DNA of 64,000 nucleotides from Halorussus gelatinilyticus (lineage in GTDB: Archaea; Halobacteriota; Halobacteria; Halobacteriales; Haladaptataceae), in NCBI RefSeq assembly GCF_023238445.1, contig NZ_CP096658.1, positions 248,001 to 312,000 on the forward strand, in the 5' to 3' direction. Positions 50,912-59,722 of the stretch are shown here, in pieces. The notes beneath the pieces are model-generated. The model saw only the letters and a list, made by a program, of their open reading frames with translations, had not been told where the DNA came from and did not search any database. The translations under genes and the position numbers were made by a program. Numbering within the stretch: position 1 is the stretch's first letter; each line of letters starts with the position of its first letter.

Positions 50912-52678
50912 TCAGCTATTCTGGTCCAGCGCGACCGCCCGCTCGCTGGCGTTCTCGGCCACGAAGACGACGAGACTGCTCTTGTGACACCCGCTGTCGT
51001 GGAGGAAACGGTGGACCTCGTGGCGCTCGTAGTCGCGCAGGTGGTGGTCGATGTCGCTGGCGTTGGCGTACGGTTCGTCGCAGGTCTCGACGTTCCCGAG
51101 CGCGACCACGACCGGCGGCGGGTCCGCGCCGACGATTCCGGGCCGGGTCGTGCTGTCGGTCGTCGCACCGGCGGCCTCCAGATACCACGCGAGGGGCAGG
51201 CGGTCGAACCACCCGCCGGTGCCCGGCGGCGTGCGGAGGGACCTCTCGTCGGCGGCGTAGAAGGTCGCGCCGTAGTACAGCACGTCGATGCCGTCGTTGA
51301 CGTTCGATATTCGCCGGAGGTCGCCGAGGAGCGGTTTCATCTCGCTCCCCGACTGGGCGTACTGGACCAACTCGTTGTCGTCGCTCTGGGGGTGGAGATA
51401 CGACGTGGCGACCGCCGTCCCGCCGACCTGCGCGACGACGAGGACGAGGACGACCGCGGCCGCGGCCGCCGAGATTCCGTCGCCGTCCGCGATGCTGGCC
51501 GCGCCGAGGCGCGCGACCAGCGCGAGGCCGACCGCCGCGGGAATCGCCAGCGGGACGACGACGTGGACGACCTCCCACGGGAAGGGGTTGTCCACGATGA
51601 CGGGGTACCCCGCCAGACTCGACGCGCCCCAGAAGAACGCGAACCCCACCACGTCTCGGGGCGACTCGCCGGAGTACCTGTCTACGAGGAACCCGAGCGC
51701 GGCAAACGCCAGCACGACCGCGCCGCCCTCGGCCAGCGCGGGCCAGAGCGACTTCGCGGTCCAGAGGTACGAGTGGTCGTTGCCGCCGACCCACTTGCCG
51801 GTGAATTCGTGCCACGACCCGAGGGTCGCCTCGCCGACGAGCGCGGGGAGCAGGGTCGGGTCCCGGAGGGTCCCCCCGAGCGTCGGCGAGGCGTTCGCCC
51901 CTGCTCCCCGCGGCGCGTAGAAGAACACGACGACGGCGAAGAACTCGAAGACCGCGACTGCGAACGGGATTCGCCAGCGCCAGACGCCGCGGGCGACGCG
52001 GCGCACGCGGTCCGCCGCGGCCGAGAGCGCGCTCGTCTCGTCGCTCTCGCGGAGGAGTCGCCGGTCCCAGAGCAGGGCCGCGGCCCCGAACCAGCAGACC
52101 GGGTAGACCAACGCGTTCTCCTTGGTCGTGACCGCGAGTGCGAACGCCGCGGTCCCGGCGTAGAGGTACGCCGGGCGACGGTGGTCGTACGCCCGGACGA
52201 AGAAGCCGACCGCGACGAGCATGAACCCGGCCAGCAGGAGGTCGTTGCGGTAGAATCGTGAGAAGTAGAGTAGCAACGGGTTCGCCGCGAGCAGGAGCGC
52301 GAGCGCGACCGTCTCGGAGTCCCGGAGGCGCTGGCGGAACAGCAGCGCCCCGAGCGGGAGCAGACCGCCGACCAGCGCGGGCACCAGTCGCATCGTGAAG
52401 TCCGAGGCTCCCAACAGCGCGAAGACGTTGCCGTTCACGATGGTCAGGAAGGGACCGTGGACCACGGGCCGGTACCAGTAGACGCCCGACTCGGCGTAGC
52501 GATACGCCCAGTACGCGACGCGGGCCTCGTCCTGATGGGCGACCCGCGACCCGAGCGCGAACAGTCGGGCCGCGAGCGCCAGCAGGACGACTCCGGCGAC
52601 GGCGACCCGGACCGAGCCGACCCGCGAAACCGTCCTGCGCGCGGCGGCGACGGGCCCGAAGCGAGGTTGCACCGACAT
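50912..52678 (-). CDS. Agl23-like flippase activity-associated membrane protein (TIGR03663)
   Basis: A 588-residue protein with about 10-12 helices in its first 430 residues and a soluble extracellular C-terminal domain. The N-terminal loop has HQDEARVAYWAYRYAESG and YRPVVHGPFLTI, typical of GT-C-fold TIGR03663 proteins. These act with AglR in handling dolichol-linked glycans during haloarchaeal N-glycosylation. Other marks are FSRFYRNDLLLAGF and TKENALVYPVCW. It starts 3 nt after the upstream lipoprotein gene, forming an operon. Confidence 0.88.
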   Translation of the reverse strand: MSVQPRFGPVAAARRTVSRVGSVRVAVAGVVLLALAARLFALGSRVAHQDEARVAYWAYRYAESGVYWYRPVVHGPFLTIVNGNVFALLGASDFTMRLVPALVGGLLPLGALLFRQRLRDSETVALALLLAANPLLLYFSRFYRNDLLLAGFMLVAVGFFVRAYDHRRPAYLYAGTAAFALAVTTKENALVYPVCWFGAAALLWDRRLLRESDETSALSAAADRVRRVARGVWRWRIPFAVAVFEFFAVVVFFYAPRGAGANASPTLGGTLRDPTLLPALVGEATLGSWHEFTGKWVGGNDHSYLWTAKSLWPALAEGGAVVLAFAALGFLVDRYSGESPRDVVGFAFFWGASSLAGYPVIVDNPFPWEVVHVVVPLAIPAAVGLALVARLGAASIADGDGISAAAAAVVLVLVVAQVGGTAVATSYLHPQSDDNELVQYAQSGSEMKPLLGDLRRISNVNDGIDVLYYGATFYAADERSLRTPPGTGGWFDRLPLAWYLEAAGATTDSTTRPGIVGADPPPVVVALGNVETCDEPYANASDIDHHLRDYERHEVHRFLHDSGCHKSSLVVFVAENASERAVALDQNS

Positions 52679-52681
52679 CGC

Positions 52682-53317
52682 TCAACAGATGGCGTAGATG
52701 ATGTTCATCGACCCGTCCTCCGAGAGGCGGACGTGGGCGCTCCCGTAGCACTCGTTGGTGGCGAGGGTCACGCAGTCGCGGCGGGGCGAATCGGTCGTGG
52801 TCGCGGCGGTCGCTCCGCCGACGGTCGCGGTCGCGTTCCCGACCGTACTCGTGCCCGCCGAGAGCAGTTCCGCACAGACTCGGAACTCCTCGACGCCCTC
52901 GGGGTCGGCCGCTTTCAGATTGTAGAGGGTGTGCTCGCCGCGGGAGAACTCGTCGGTCGTCTCGAAGACGGTCTCGCCGGTCGCTTTCCGGACGACCGTG
53001 ACCCGGAGCCTCCGGGACCCGGAGAAGTCGCTCTCAACGGTGACCTCGTGGCTCGGGTCGGGACTGTTCGAGGCTTGGGCTATCCAGTCGCCGGTCGTCG
53101 CGTCGGCCGCCGAATCGGTCGTCGCGCCGTCGGTTCCGCGAGTCGTCTTCTCGGTCGCCCGCGTCGTCGTGGCGTCGGTCGGCGTCGCGTCGGTCGGCCT
53201 ACCGCTGGTCGTCGTTCCACCGCCGGCCGCGGGTCCGCCGGCGTCCGAGAGACACCCGGCGGACGCGAGACCGACGCCGACCGCCACGAGGAGCGAGCGT
53301 CGCGTGAGTCCGTCCAT
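52682..53317 (-). CDS. Lipoprotein upstream of Agl23
   Basis: A 211-residue protein with twin-arginine-like start (MDGLTRRSLLVAVGVGLASA) and lipobox ASAGCLS, lipid-anchored at about Cys22. A Thr-rich linker (residues about 32-70) probably carries O-glycans. The C-terminal domain has four cysteines (FRVCAELL, RDCVTLATNECYGS, IIYAIC) that may form disulfides. First gene of an operon with the Agl23-like gene, 3 nt apart. Confidence 0.8.
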   Translation of the reverse strand: MDGLTRRSLLVAVGVGLASAGCLSDAGGPAAGGGTTTSGRPTDATPTDATTTRATEKTTRGTDGATTDSAADATTGDWIAQASNSPDPSHEVTVESDFSGSRRLRVTVVRKATGETVFETTDEFSRGEHTLYNLKAADPEGVEEFRVCAELLSAGTSTVGNATATVGGATAATTTDSPRRDCVTLATNECYGSAHVRLSEDGSMNIIYAIC

Positions 53318-53397
53318 ACGCCGAGTCCGCGACCGGCCGAGTTAAACCTTCGAGAGACTGAAAGACGCCTTTCAGTCTCGGCTCGGGGAGCGCGCCG

Positions 53398-53811
53398 TTA
53401 CGTCGGGTCGCCCCCCGTCGTGACGCTGTTGGGTCGAATCCGGACGATTACTCGCGGGGCGTCCTCCTCGCCGAGTCGGGGGTACTCCGGTTCGCCGAGG
53501 TACCGCCGGGCGAGCGCGTTGACGTGTTCGACCGCGCCCTCCTCGGTAATCTCGACCACCTCGCCGCGGACCGCGAGAAAGCGGTAGGGGTCGTCGGGGT
53601 CGGTCATCGAGACGGCGACGTGGGCGCTCTCCTCGACGTTCTGCTCCTTGCGCGACCCGCGGACGGTGTTGACCAGCAGGTGGTTGTCCTCGGCGTCGTA
53701 ATCTATCCACACCGGGACGGAGTGGGGCGTGTGGTCGGGCAGTAGCGTGGCGACGTGAGCGAACGTCTCCTTCTCGAACAGGTCGCGGAACTCCTCGGGT
53801 ATCGTCGTCAC
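53398..53811 (-). CDS. PPOX-class (probably F420-dependent) split-barrel oxidoreductase
   Basis: A 137-residue protein: IPEEFRDLFEKETFAHVATLLPD, HSVPVWIDYDAEDNHLLVNTV, AHVAVSMTDPDDPYRFLAVRG and VNALARRYLGEPEYP. This matches TIGR03618-type proteins that use F420 or FMN. The GTG at 53811 (VTTIPEEF) is the best start; the in-frame upstream ATG yields shadow sequence. Substrate unknown. Confidence 0.87.
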   Translation of the reverse strand: MTTIPEEFRDLFEKETFAHVATLLPDHTPHSVPVWIDYDAEDNHLLVNTVRGSRKEQNVEESAHVAVSMTDPDDPYRFLAVRGEVVEITEEGAVEHVNALARRYLGEPEYPRLGEEDAPRVIVRIRPNSVTTGGDPT

Positions 53812-53903
53812 GGCAGGGAGAACGGCGGCGAGCGGTAAATCGCTGATTGCGGTCGCGGGCGAAGCGCCAACAGTTTTGTCTCGACCGGGAGGAGATGTCA
53901 CCG

Positions 53904-54299
53904 ATGAAGAGACTCCTGCTCGCGCTCGCGCTGGTCGCCATCTCGACCGTGGCGGGGTGTAGCGCCCTCCCGCTGGACACCGGCCCGCGATACGACGTGT
54001 CCGTCGAGACGGTCGCGGCGAGCGACTCCGAGATTCGAGTAATCGCTATCTCGCCCCGCGAGGGCGAGACGCTCCCGAAAGGCGCGGCGGTCACGGTAGA
54101 CGGCGGTTACGTCTCGTTCACGGAGATGGCGACGATGCCCTACGACGAGACGGCGTATCTCACCTACGTCCCCTCGCGGACGAAGTTCGACCTGACGGAG
54201 CGCGTGCGGCCGACCGACCGCGGACTCGACGCCGCGAACTTCAGCGTCGGCGAGGTCCGAATCTCGGCGGGCGGTTACACCGGAACGTACGACGTGTGA
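53904..54299 (+). CDS. Small lipoprotein, function unknown
   Basis: A 131-residue protein: a signal peptide (MKRLLLALALVAISTVAG) with lipobox VAGCS, then an all-beta domain (YDVSVETVAASDSEIRVIAI; GAAVTVDGGYVSFTEMATMP). A Shine-Dalgarno-like GGAGGAG (53888-53894) is 9 nt before ATG 53904, favouring this start over ATG 53895, which overlaps it. It converges with DUF2071 with 1 bp between stops. Confidence 0.75.
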   Translation: MKRLLLALALVAISTVAGCSALPLDTGPRYDVSVETVAASDSEIRVIAISPREGETLPKGAAVTVDGGYVSFTEMATMPYDETAYLTYVPSRTKFDLTERVRPTDRGLDAANFSVGEVRISAGGYTGTYDV

Positions 54300-54300
54300 C

Positions 54301-55056
54301 TCAGACCCGGAACGGCGTCCGAACCGTGAACTCGGCGACTGGCGCGTACCGGACCACCGGGTCCTCGGCGGGCGCGGGCAGGCCGACCGACTCCAGCAGG
54401 GAGTCGGCGTGGACCGACGCCTCCGCCGGGGCGAGTCGCCACGGGTCGTGTTCGACGCGGGCGCACCAGACCGACCCGGTGTCCGTGCCCTCGCTGTCGG
54501 TCCCGCGGCCGCCGTTGCGGACCAGATAGAGCCGATAGCGCTCGGCGAGGAACGATGACAGCGAGTCGGGGTCGGGGTGGGTCGGCTTGCCCGTCGGCCG
54601 GTACTCCGCGGCGAATCTGGCGGGCGCGGTGTCGGTGTGGAGGCGCTGGCTGTCGAACCGGCGTCGCTCGCCCGACCGCTGGAAGTCGATTTCGGCGCGG
54701 TGGTACGGCAGGGCCCAGACCGCCCGCGCGAGTCGGACGCCGAGTTCGGTCGTCGCGTCGAGGCTCAGGAAGTAGACGCCGGGTCGTCCCTCGTGGCGGA
54801 CGTACGTCCGGAGGTTGACCTGCGGGAAGGTGAGTCCGGCGCGCTCGGGGAGAAACCGGAGCCTCGCGGCCGCGACCAGCGAGGGGAGCGCCGACACCCA
54901 CGCTGTCCCCTCGCGGGTGTCCACCTCGAACGCGTCGGGGACCAGCGGCCGGACGCGGGACGGTTCGACCGGCCAGTGGGCGAACAGCCCCTCGCGCCAC
55001 GTCAGCGACAGGGCGGGAACGTCACGCATGGTCTCGACGACGCGCTCGAACGGCAA
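54301..55056 (-). CDS. DUF2071 (YqjF-like) protein
   Basis: A 251-residue protein: LTWREGLFAHWPVEPSRVRPLVP, VDTREGTAWVSALPSLVAAARL, FPQVNLRTYVRHEGRPGVYF and LPYHRAEIDFQR. These are the DUF2071/YqjF signature (acetoacetate decarboxylase-like fold). Activity unknown. Length matches the family (about 240). Confidence 0.88.
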   Translation of the reverse strand: MPFERVVETMRDVPALSLTWREGLFAHWPVEPSRVRPLVPDAFEVDTREGTAWVSALPSLVAAARLRFLPERAGLTFPQVNLRTYVRHEGRPGVYFLSLDATTELGVRLARAVWALPYHRAEIDFQRSGERRRFDSQRLHTDTAPARFAAEYRPTGKPTHPDPDSLSSFLAERYRLYLVRNGGRGTDSEGTDTGSVWCARVEHDPWRLAPAEASVHADSLLESVGLPAPAEDPVVRYAPVAEFTVRTPFRV

Positions 55057-55152
55057 GTACGCCGCGACGGAATCGAACCGAGTCGCCGAGGCGAGCGACC
55101 GGGCGGCGCGACCGACCGACCGACGCGACTCCGACCTCCGCCAATCGGAGGG

Positions 55153-55162
55153 CTTATTAATT
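55153..55162 (+). promoter_or_regulatory. TATA box of the second ZIP-like gene
   Basis: CTTATTAATT, 21-30 nt upstream of the ATG at 55183, giving a short or absent leader. Confidence 0.5.
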
Positions 55163-55182
55163 CACGGGATGGGGTTAACAAC

Positions 55183-56010
55183 ATGCGCGTCTCTCGTCTC
55201 GGTCTCGCAGGTCCGGTCGTACTCGTCGCACTCACGCCGTTCGCGCTCTGGGCGAACGCCCCGAAAGTCGCGGGCATCGCGTGGGTCGCGTTCGCCGCGA
55301 TGGCGGGCGCGGCGCTGTTGGGCGGCCGGACCGGCGCGACGACCGACGCCGGGCGGTTGGTGTGGGGGTACGGACTCGCCAGCGGCGCGATGATAACCAG
55401 CGCGGCGGTGTTCGTCGTGCCGAGCGCCATCGACCACCACCCGAAGTTCGGCGGGTTCGGCCTCGCGCTGGGCGTCCTCGTTGGCTTCTCGGCGCACACG
55501 CTCGGCCACCGGGCGACCCACATGGACCTGCCATTCGACCACACCGCCGCAGAGCTGACCGCCCACTCGCTCGCCGCGGGAGCCATCATCGGTCTCGTCT
55601 ACGGCAACATGCCCAACCTCGGGCTCCTGCTCGGACTGGCCATCGTCTCGCACAAGGGTCCGGCGGGCTACGCCGCGGCCGACCGCCTCCGGCGTGCGAA
55701 CAAGCCGGTGTCGGTTCTGCTGTTCCCCGCGGCGGGCGTCGGCCTGACCGCGATTCCGGCCGCGCTCCTGAAACTCCCCTCCAGCGACCCCGTGAACGCC
55801 GTCGTCTTCGGGTTCGCGGCGGGCGTGTTCCTCCACGTCGCCATGGACTTCCTGCCGCGCTGTGAACTCGGCGGCGAGGTGTACGAAGTCGCCCAGATAA
55901 CGGACGACGCCCACGACCTGCTCGACCGCCTCCGGGCGCGCGCCGTGGCGAGTACCGGCCTCGGCGGCGTCGCGGTGTTCGCCGCGTGGCTGGTGCTGCG
56001 CGGCGCGTAA
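55183..56010 (+). CDS. ZIP-like metal transporter
   Basis: A 275-residue protein with about seven or eight helices. The helix-4-like AELTAHSLAAGAIIGLVYG and SHKGPAGYAAADRL, plus GFSAHTLGHRATHMD, carry His residues in the positions expected for ZIP metal sites, though the usual HNxPEG motif is replaced by HSLAAG and HKGPAG. It is therefore a divergent ZIP. C-terminal helix ends LVLRGA. Metal specificity unknown. Confidence 0.75.
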   Translation: MRVSRLGLAGPVVLVALTPFALWANAPKVAGIAWVAFAAMAGAALLGGRTGATTDAGRLVWGYGLASGAMITSAAVFVVPSAIDHHPKFGGFGLALGVLVGFSAHTLGHRATHMDLPFDHTAAELTAHSLAAGAIIGLVYGNMPNLGLLLGLAIVSHKGPAGYAAADRLRRANKPVSVLLFPAAGVGLTAIPAALLKLPSSDPVNAVVFGFAAGVFLHVAMDFLPRCELGGEVYEVAQITDDAHDLLDRLRARAVASTGLGGVAVFAAWLVLRGA

Positions 56011-56120
56011 CTTCCCCGAGACCGCGCTTGGCCGCGATTCCGCGACCCGGCGCGGAATCGCGGTCGGCGGGGCGGTCCATCTGCCCAAACGGATAACCGG
56101 CTCTCTCCCTTCCTTCCGCT

Positions 56121-56879
56121 ATGTTCAACGTCGATCTACACACCCACACGCGATTCTTCCACGGCGTCCCGAGTCTCGGTCGCGCGTACGACCCGGTGGG
56201 CGCACGCCTGCTGGCGCGGACCGCCGCGTACCGCGGTCTCGACGCGGTGGTCACGACCAACCACGACTACTATCGGGAGTTCGACGCCGGCGGCGAGTCG
56301 TTCGCGGTCCTGCCCGGCATCGAGGTGACGACCTCGCGGGGCCACGCGCTCGTGGTCGGGCCGGACCCGCCGGCCCAGACCCCCGAGGGCGAACTCACGC
56401 CCGCGGAGACCGTCGAACTCGCCCACGACCGGGGCTGTGCGGCCATCATCGCCCACCCGTTCCGCAACAGCACGGTCCGGGAGGCCGACGCCGACTTCGA
56501 CGCCGTGGAGGTCAACGGCAAGGGGACCGACCCCGCCGAGTGGGTCGAGCAGTTGGCCGAGGTCCGCGACCTGCCGCTGGTCGGCGGGAGCGACGCCCAC
56601 TACCCGGTCGAGGTCGGGCGGGCCTACACCGCGGTCGAGGCCGACGAACTCACGCCCGAGAGCCTCACGGCGGCGATTCGGGACGGGCGGGTCGCGCCGC
56701 GCGTGGACCGGAGTCCGTCCCAGCAGTTGCTCCGCCGAGCGTACAAGGCGATTCACGGCCAGAAAGGCTGGCTCGAACACCCCGCGCCGGAACCGCCGGG
56801 GCTGGGGACGCCGCCGGGCGAGGAGGAGAACGCACCGCCGCCGCGCGACCCGACGGTCGGCGACTCCCGCCGGTCGTAA
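56121..56879 (+). CDS. PHP-domain phosphoesterase
   Basis: A 252-residue trinuclear-metal PHP protein: NVDLHTHTRFFHG, VVTTNHDYYREF, VLPGIEVTTSRGHALVVG, AIIAHPFRNST, and VGGSDAHYPVEVG. All His/Asp/Glu ligands of the PHP set are present. Homologues act on phosphorylated small molecules (RNase-AM or histidinol-phosphatase type). A Pro/Glu-rich tail (PEPPGLGTPPGEEENAPPP) is probably disordered. Confidence 0.9.
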   Translation: MFNVDLHTHTRFFHGVPSLGRAYDPVGARLLARTAAYRGLDAVVTTNHDYYREFDAGGESFAVLPGIEVTTSRGHALVVGPDPPAQTPEGELTPAETVELAHDRGCAAIIAHPFRNSTVREADADFDAVEVNGKGTDPAEWVEQLAEVRDLPLVGGSDAHYPVEVGRAYTAVEADELTPESLTAAIRDGRVAPRVDRSPSQQLLRRAYKAIHGQKGWLEHPAPEPPGLGTPPGEEENAPPPRDPTVGDSRRS

Positions 56880-57318
56880 CTCGCCGGGCGCGTCGCGGAC
56901 GCGACGACGGCCGCCGGTCGCTGTAGTAATCGTCTGGTGATGTTAAACACGCCTGTAGGTTTTCTTTAGCAATATTCTCCGTCCCCAAACCGTGAGACAG
57001 CACCGCACACGAGCGACAGATTTTTGTCACGCTCGGCTGAAGTCGCCGACATGTCGAACGCGGCGTGACGCTCCGACCGTAGCCCCGACGACGCACCTCG
57101 CGCAGTGGTGGGTCCGCGGACGGCGGACCCGCCCGCCGGTCGAGTACCGGCTACGCGCGACGGTCAGCGTCGCGACTGTTTCCCTCGTCACGCCAGATGT
57201 TCCGACACGCTATCCCGAACTCGACTCGACAGTATCGTTCTCAGAATCGACGGTATCACCTCCCGAACCGACGGCCGACCGCGCGCTTCCGTAGTCGCTC
57301 CCTCCGGCGGTGGTCCCG
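56880..57318. other. 430-bp intergenic stretch before the MFS gene
   Basis: No gene seen. It includes a 24-bp sequence at 56886-56909 that also occurs inside the MFS gene at 58453-58476, an AT-rich patch at 56935-56990 with TTAAACACGCCTGTAGG, an inverted repeat GTCACGC/GCGTGAC near 57028 and 57063, and a hairpin GGGTCCGC-GGACG-GCGGACCC (57110-57130). The long untranslated region suggests regulation of the MFS gene. Confidence 0.4.
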
Positions 57319-58593
57319 ATGAACGACCTCCGGCGCGCGGTGCTGACTTACTACGCCTACCGCTGTGTCAGCGCCATCGGTTTCATCGCGCCGTTTCTGA
57401 ACGTCTTCCTCGTGAACCGGGGCGTGACCTTCACCGACCTCGCGCTCGGCGGGTCGGCGATGGCCGCGGTCACGGTTCTGGGCGAGGTCCCGACCGGCTA
57501 CGTCGGCGACCGACTCGGCCGCAGGCGGAGCCTCATCGCGAGCCAGACGCTGTTCGCGGTCGGCATCTCGTCGTGGCTCGTCGCGCGCTCGACGCTCGCG
57601 GTTGTGGCCGTCTTCGTCGTCACCGGCCTCGGCGCGGCGTTCCAGTCCGGCAGTACCGAGGCGTGGCTCTACGACGCGCTGGACGAGGCTGGCGACGCCG
57701 ACCGCTACGCCGATGTCGAGAGCCGCGGCTCGGCGCTCAGGCTCTGGGTCACGGCGACGACGATGGTCGCGGGCGGCCTGCTCTACGTCCTCGACCCGCG
57801 GATTCCGTTCGTCTGCGCCGGCCTGCTAAGTTGGTCGGGCGTCGCCATCGTCGCCTCGCTCCCGAGGAACGCCGGGTACCGCGGCAAAGAGGGCGGTTCG
57901 GACGACGGCTCGCTCGGTCCGCGTCGGGCGCTCGCGGTGGCTCGCCGGTTCCTCGCGCGGCCGGACCTCCGCGTCGTCGTCGGCGCGGTCGCGGTCTACG
58001 CCGGTGCCGCGGTCGCCGCGGGCGACTACCTCCAGCCGGTCGTGGTCGCGGTCCTGCCGCGGACGACGGCGACGCTCGCCGGGGTCGCGCTCCCCGAGTT
58101 CGTCGTCTTGGGCTGTCTCTACGCCGGATTCACCGGGCTCTCGGCGGTCACAGTGGACCGCGCCGGCGCGCTCCGCGACGCGTTCGGCGCGGTTCCGGCG
58201 CTCCTCGCGCTGGTCGGTCTCGGCGGGGCCGCGATGGCGATGCCGCTCGTCGCCGCGCGCGCGCTCGGCGGGCCGGTCGCCGTCGGTGCGACCCTCGCGG
58301 CCGTCGTCGGGTTCCGGACCTGCCGGGAGGTCGTCACCCCGATTCACAGCGCCTACCTGAACGACCGCGCGGCGTCGGTCGGCCGGGCGACGACCCTCAG
58401 CGCCGTCTCCTTCGTCGGCGCGCTCGTCCGGGTTCCGTTCCTGCTGGTCGGCGGGCGCGTCGCGGACGCGACGACGCCCGCCGCGGCGCTCGCGCTCGTC
58501 GGTCTCGTCCCGGTTCTCGCGGTCCTCGGCGTCGCCGTCGCCGGGCGCGCCGTCGGAACCGTGACCGATGCGCCGGGCGCAATCAACGAGTGA
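57319..58593 (+). CDS. MFS transporter
   Basis: A 424-residue major facilitator protein with 12 predicted helices. The loop 2-3 motif is GDRLGRRRSLIASQ (classic DRxGRR), and AAFQSGSTEAWLYDALDEAG occurs in helix 4-5. The second half repeats the pattern (VGGRVADATTPAAALALVG). Probably a drug or metabolite exporter; substrate cannot be predicted. ATG 57319 is preferred over GTG 57310. Confidence 0.9.
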   Translation: MNDLRRAVLTYYAYRCVSAIGFIAPFLNVFLVNRGVTFTDLALGGSAMAAVTVLGEVPTGYVGDRLGRRRSLIASQTLFAVGISSWLVARSTLAVVAVFVVTGLGAAFQSGSTEAWLYDALDEAGDADRYADVESRGSALRLWVTATTMVAGGLLYVLDPRIPFVCAGLLSWSGVAIVASLPRNAGYRGKEGGSDDGSLGPRRALAVARRFLARPDLRVVVGAVAVYAGAAVAAGDYLQPVVVAVLPRTTATLAGVALPEFVVLGCLYAGFTGLSAVTVDRAGALRDAFGAVPALLALVGLGGAAMAMPLVAARALGGPVAVGATLAAVVGFRTCREVVTPIHSAYLNDRAASVGRATTLSAVSFVGALVRVPFLLVGGRVADATTPAAALALVGLVPVLAVLGVAVAGRAVGTVTDAPGAINE

Positions 58594-58645
58594 GGAGCGT
58601 CTCGGGTCCCGTCACCTCGCCGACCACTGCGCTTCCGCCACACCG

Positions 58646-58655
58646 ACTTTTATAG
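58646..58655 (+). promoter_or_regulatory. TATA box of the dgcN-dgcA operon
   Basis: ACTTTTATAG, 24-33 nt upstream of the ATG at 58679. A strong match that predicts a leaderless operon transcript. Confidence 0.6.
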
Positions 58656-58678
58656 CCCCCTGCCACGACCTCCCACGC

Positions 58679-59722
58679 ATGCAAGTCGCCGTACTCGCCC
58701 ACGAGAAGTTCCCCGACAGTGCGAAGACTGCGGTCGGCCTGTTGCGCTACGCCGATTACGAGGTCGAAGCGGTCCTCGACCGTGAGAACGCCGGGAAGCG
58801 GGTCTCCGATTTCCTCCCCGACGTGCAGGACGCCCCCATCGTCGCCGGGATGGACGACGTGCCCGAGGTAGACGCGCTCATCGTCGGCATCGCGCCCATC
58901 GGCGGCGGGTTCGACGAGTCGTGGCGCTCGGACGTTCGGACCGCGCTCGAACGCGGCGCGGACCTGATTTCCGGTCTGCACTACTTCCTCGCGGAGGACG
59001 AGGAGTTCGCCGACCTCGCCGCGGAGAACGATTGCGACATCTGGGACGTGCGCAAGCCCCCGGAGGACCTGACCGTCGCGCAGGGCGTCGCCGACGAGGT
59101 CGAGGCCGAGGTCGTCCTCACGGTCGGTACCGACTGCTCGGTCGGGAAGATGACCGCGACGATGGAGTTGCTGGAGGCGGCCCGCGACCGCGGCGCGGAC
59201 GTGGGGTTCGTCCCCACCGGCCAGACCGGAATCATGATAGAGAACTGGGGCACGCCCATCGACCGCGTGGTCTCGGACTTCACCGCGGGCGCGGTCGAGG
59301 AGATGATTCTCGAACGCGGCGACGACCACGACTACCTCTTCGTCGAGGGGCAGGGGAGCATCGTCCACCCGGCCTACTCCGCGGTGACCTGCGGCATCCT
59401 CCACGGGTCGATGGCCGACAAACTGGTCCTCTGTCACGAGGCGGGCCGCGACGCCATCCACGGCTACGAGGACACCGCCATCCCGCCGATTTCGGAGTAC
59501 GTGGACCTCTACGAGGACCTCGGCCGGCCGGTCCACGAGACCGAAGTCGTCGCCGGCGCGCTCAACACGAAGGAGGTCGGCGACGACGCCGCGGCCCGCG
59601 ACGCGGTAGCGACGTTCGCCGACGAACTCGACGCGCCCGCGACCGACCCGGTCCGCTTCGGCGGTGCCGCCGAAGCAGACGAACCACACGGGACCGACGC
59701 GGTTCTGGAGGCGATTCTATGA
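58679..59722 (+). CDS. dgcN: DUF1611 protein, DgcN-type D-glutamate N-acetyltransferase
   Basis: A 347-residue protein of DUF1611. The C-terminal half has a P-loop-like VGTDCSVGKMTATMEL at about residues 149-164, then GFVPTGQTGIMIENWGTPID, DYLFVEGQGSIVHPAYSAVT and VAGALNTKEVGDD. The N-terminal Rossmann-like part begins VAVLAHEKFPDSAKTAVGLL. DUF1611 proteins next to an epimerase have been described as DgcN, which acetylates D-glutamate in marine bacteria and haloarchaea. It overlaps dgcA by 4 nt. Confidence 0.85.
   Translation: MQVAVLAHEKFPDSAKTAVGLLRYADYEVEAVLDRENAGKRVSDFLPDVQDAPIVAGMDDVPEVDALIVGIAPIGGGFDESWRSDVRTALERGADLISGLHYFLAEDEEFADLAAENDCDIWDVRKPPEDLTVAQGVADEVEAEVVLTVGTDCSVGKMTATMELLEAARDRGADVGFVPTGQTGIMIENWGTPIDRVVSDFTAGAVEEMILERGDDHDYLFVEGQGSIVHPAYSAVTCGILHGSMADKLVLCHEAGRDAIHGYEDTAIPPISEYVDLYEDLGRPVHETEVVAGALNTKEVGDDAAARDAVATFADELDAPATDPVRFGGAAEADEPHGTDAVLEAIL

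Noticed and set aside
50916-52751. 611-codon minus-strand frame overlapping Agl23.
   Set aside because: Almost entirely Arg/Pro/Gly; the alternative frame gives a clean multi-helix TIGR03663 protein.
56886-58476. 24-bp identity between the gap at 56.9 kb and the MFS gene as evidence of a duplicated gene.
   Set aside because: The sequence is itself near-palindromic and GC-only (CGTCGCG-GA-CGCGACG), so independent origin is plausible; kept only as a minor remark.
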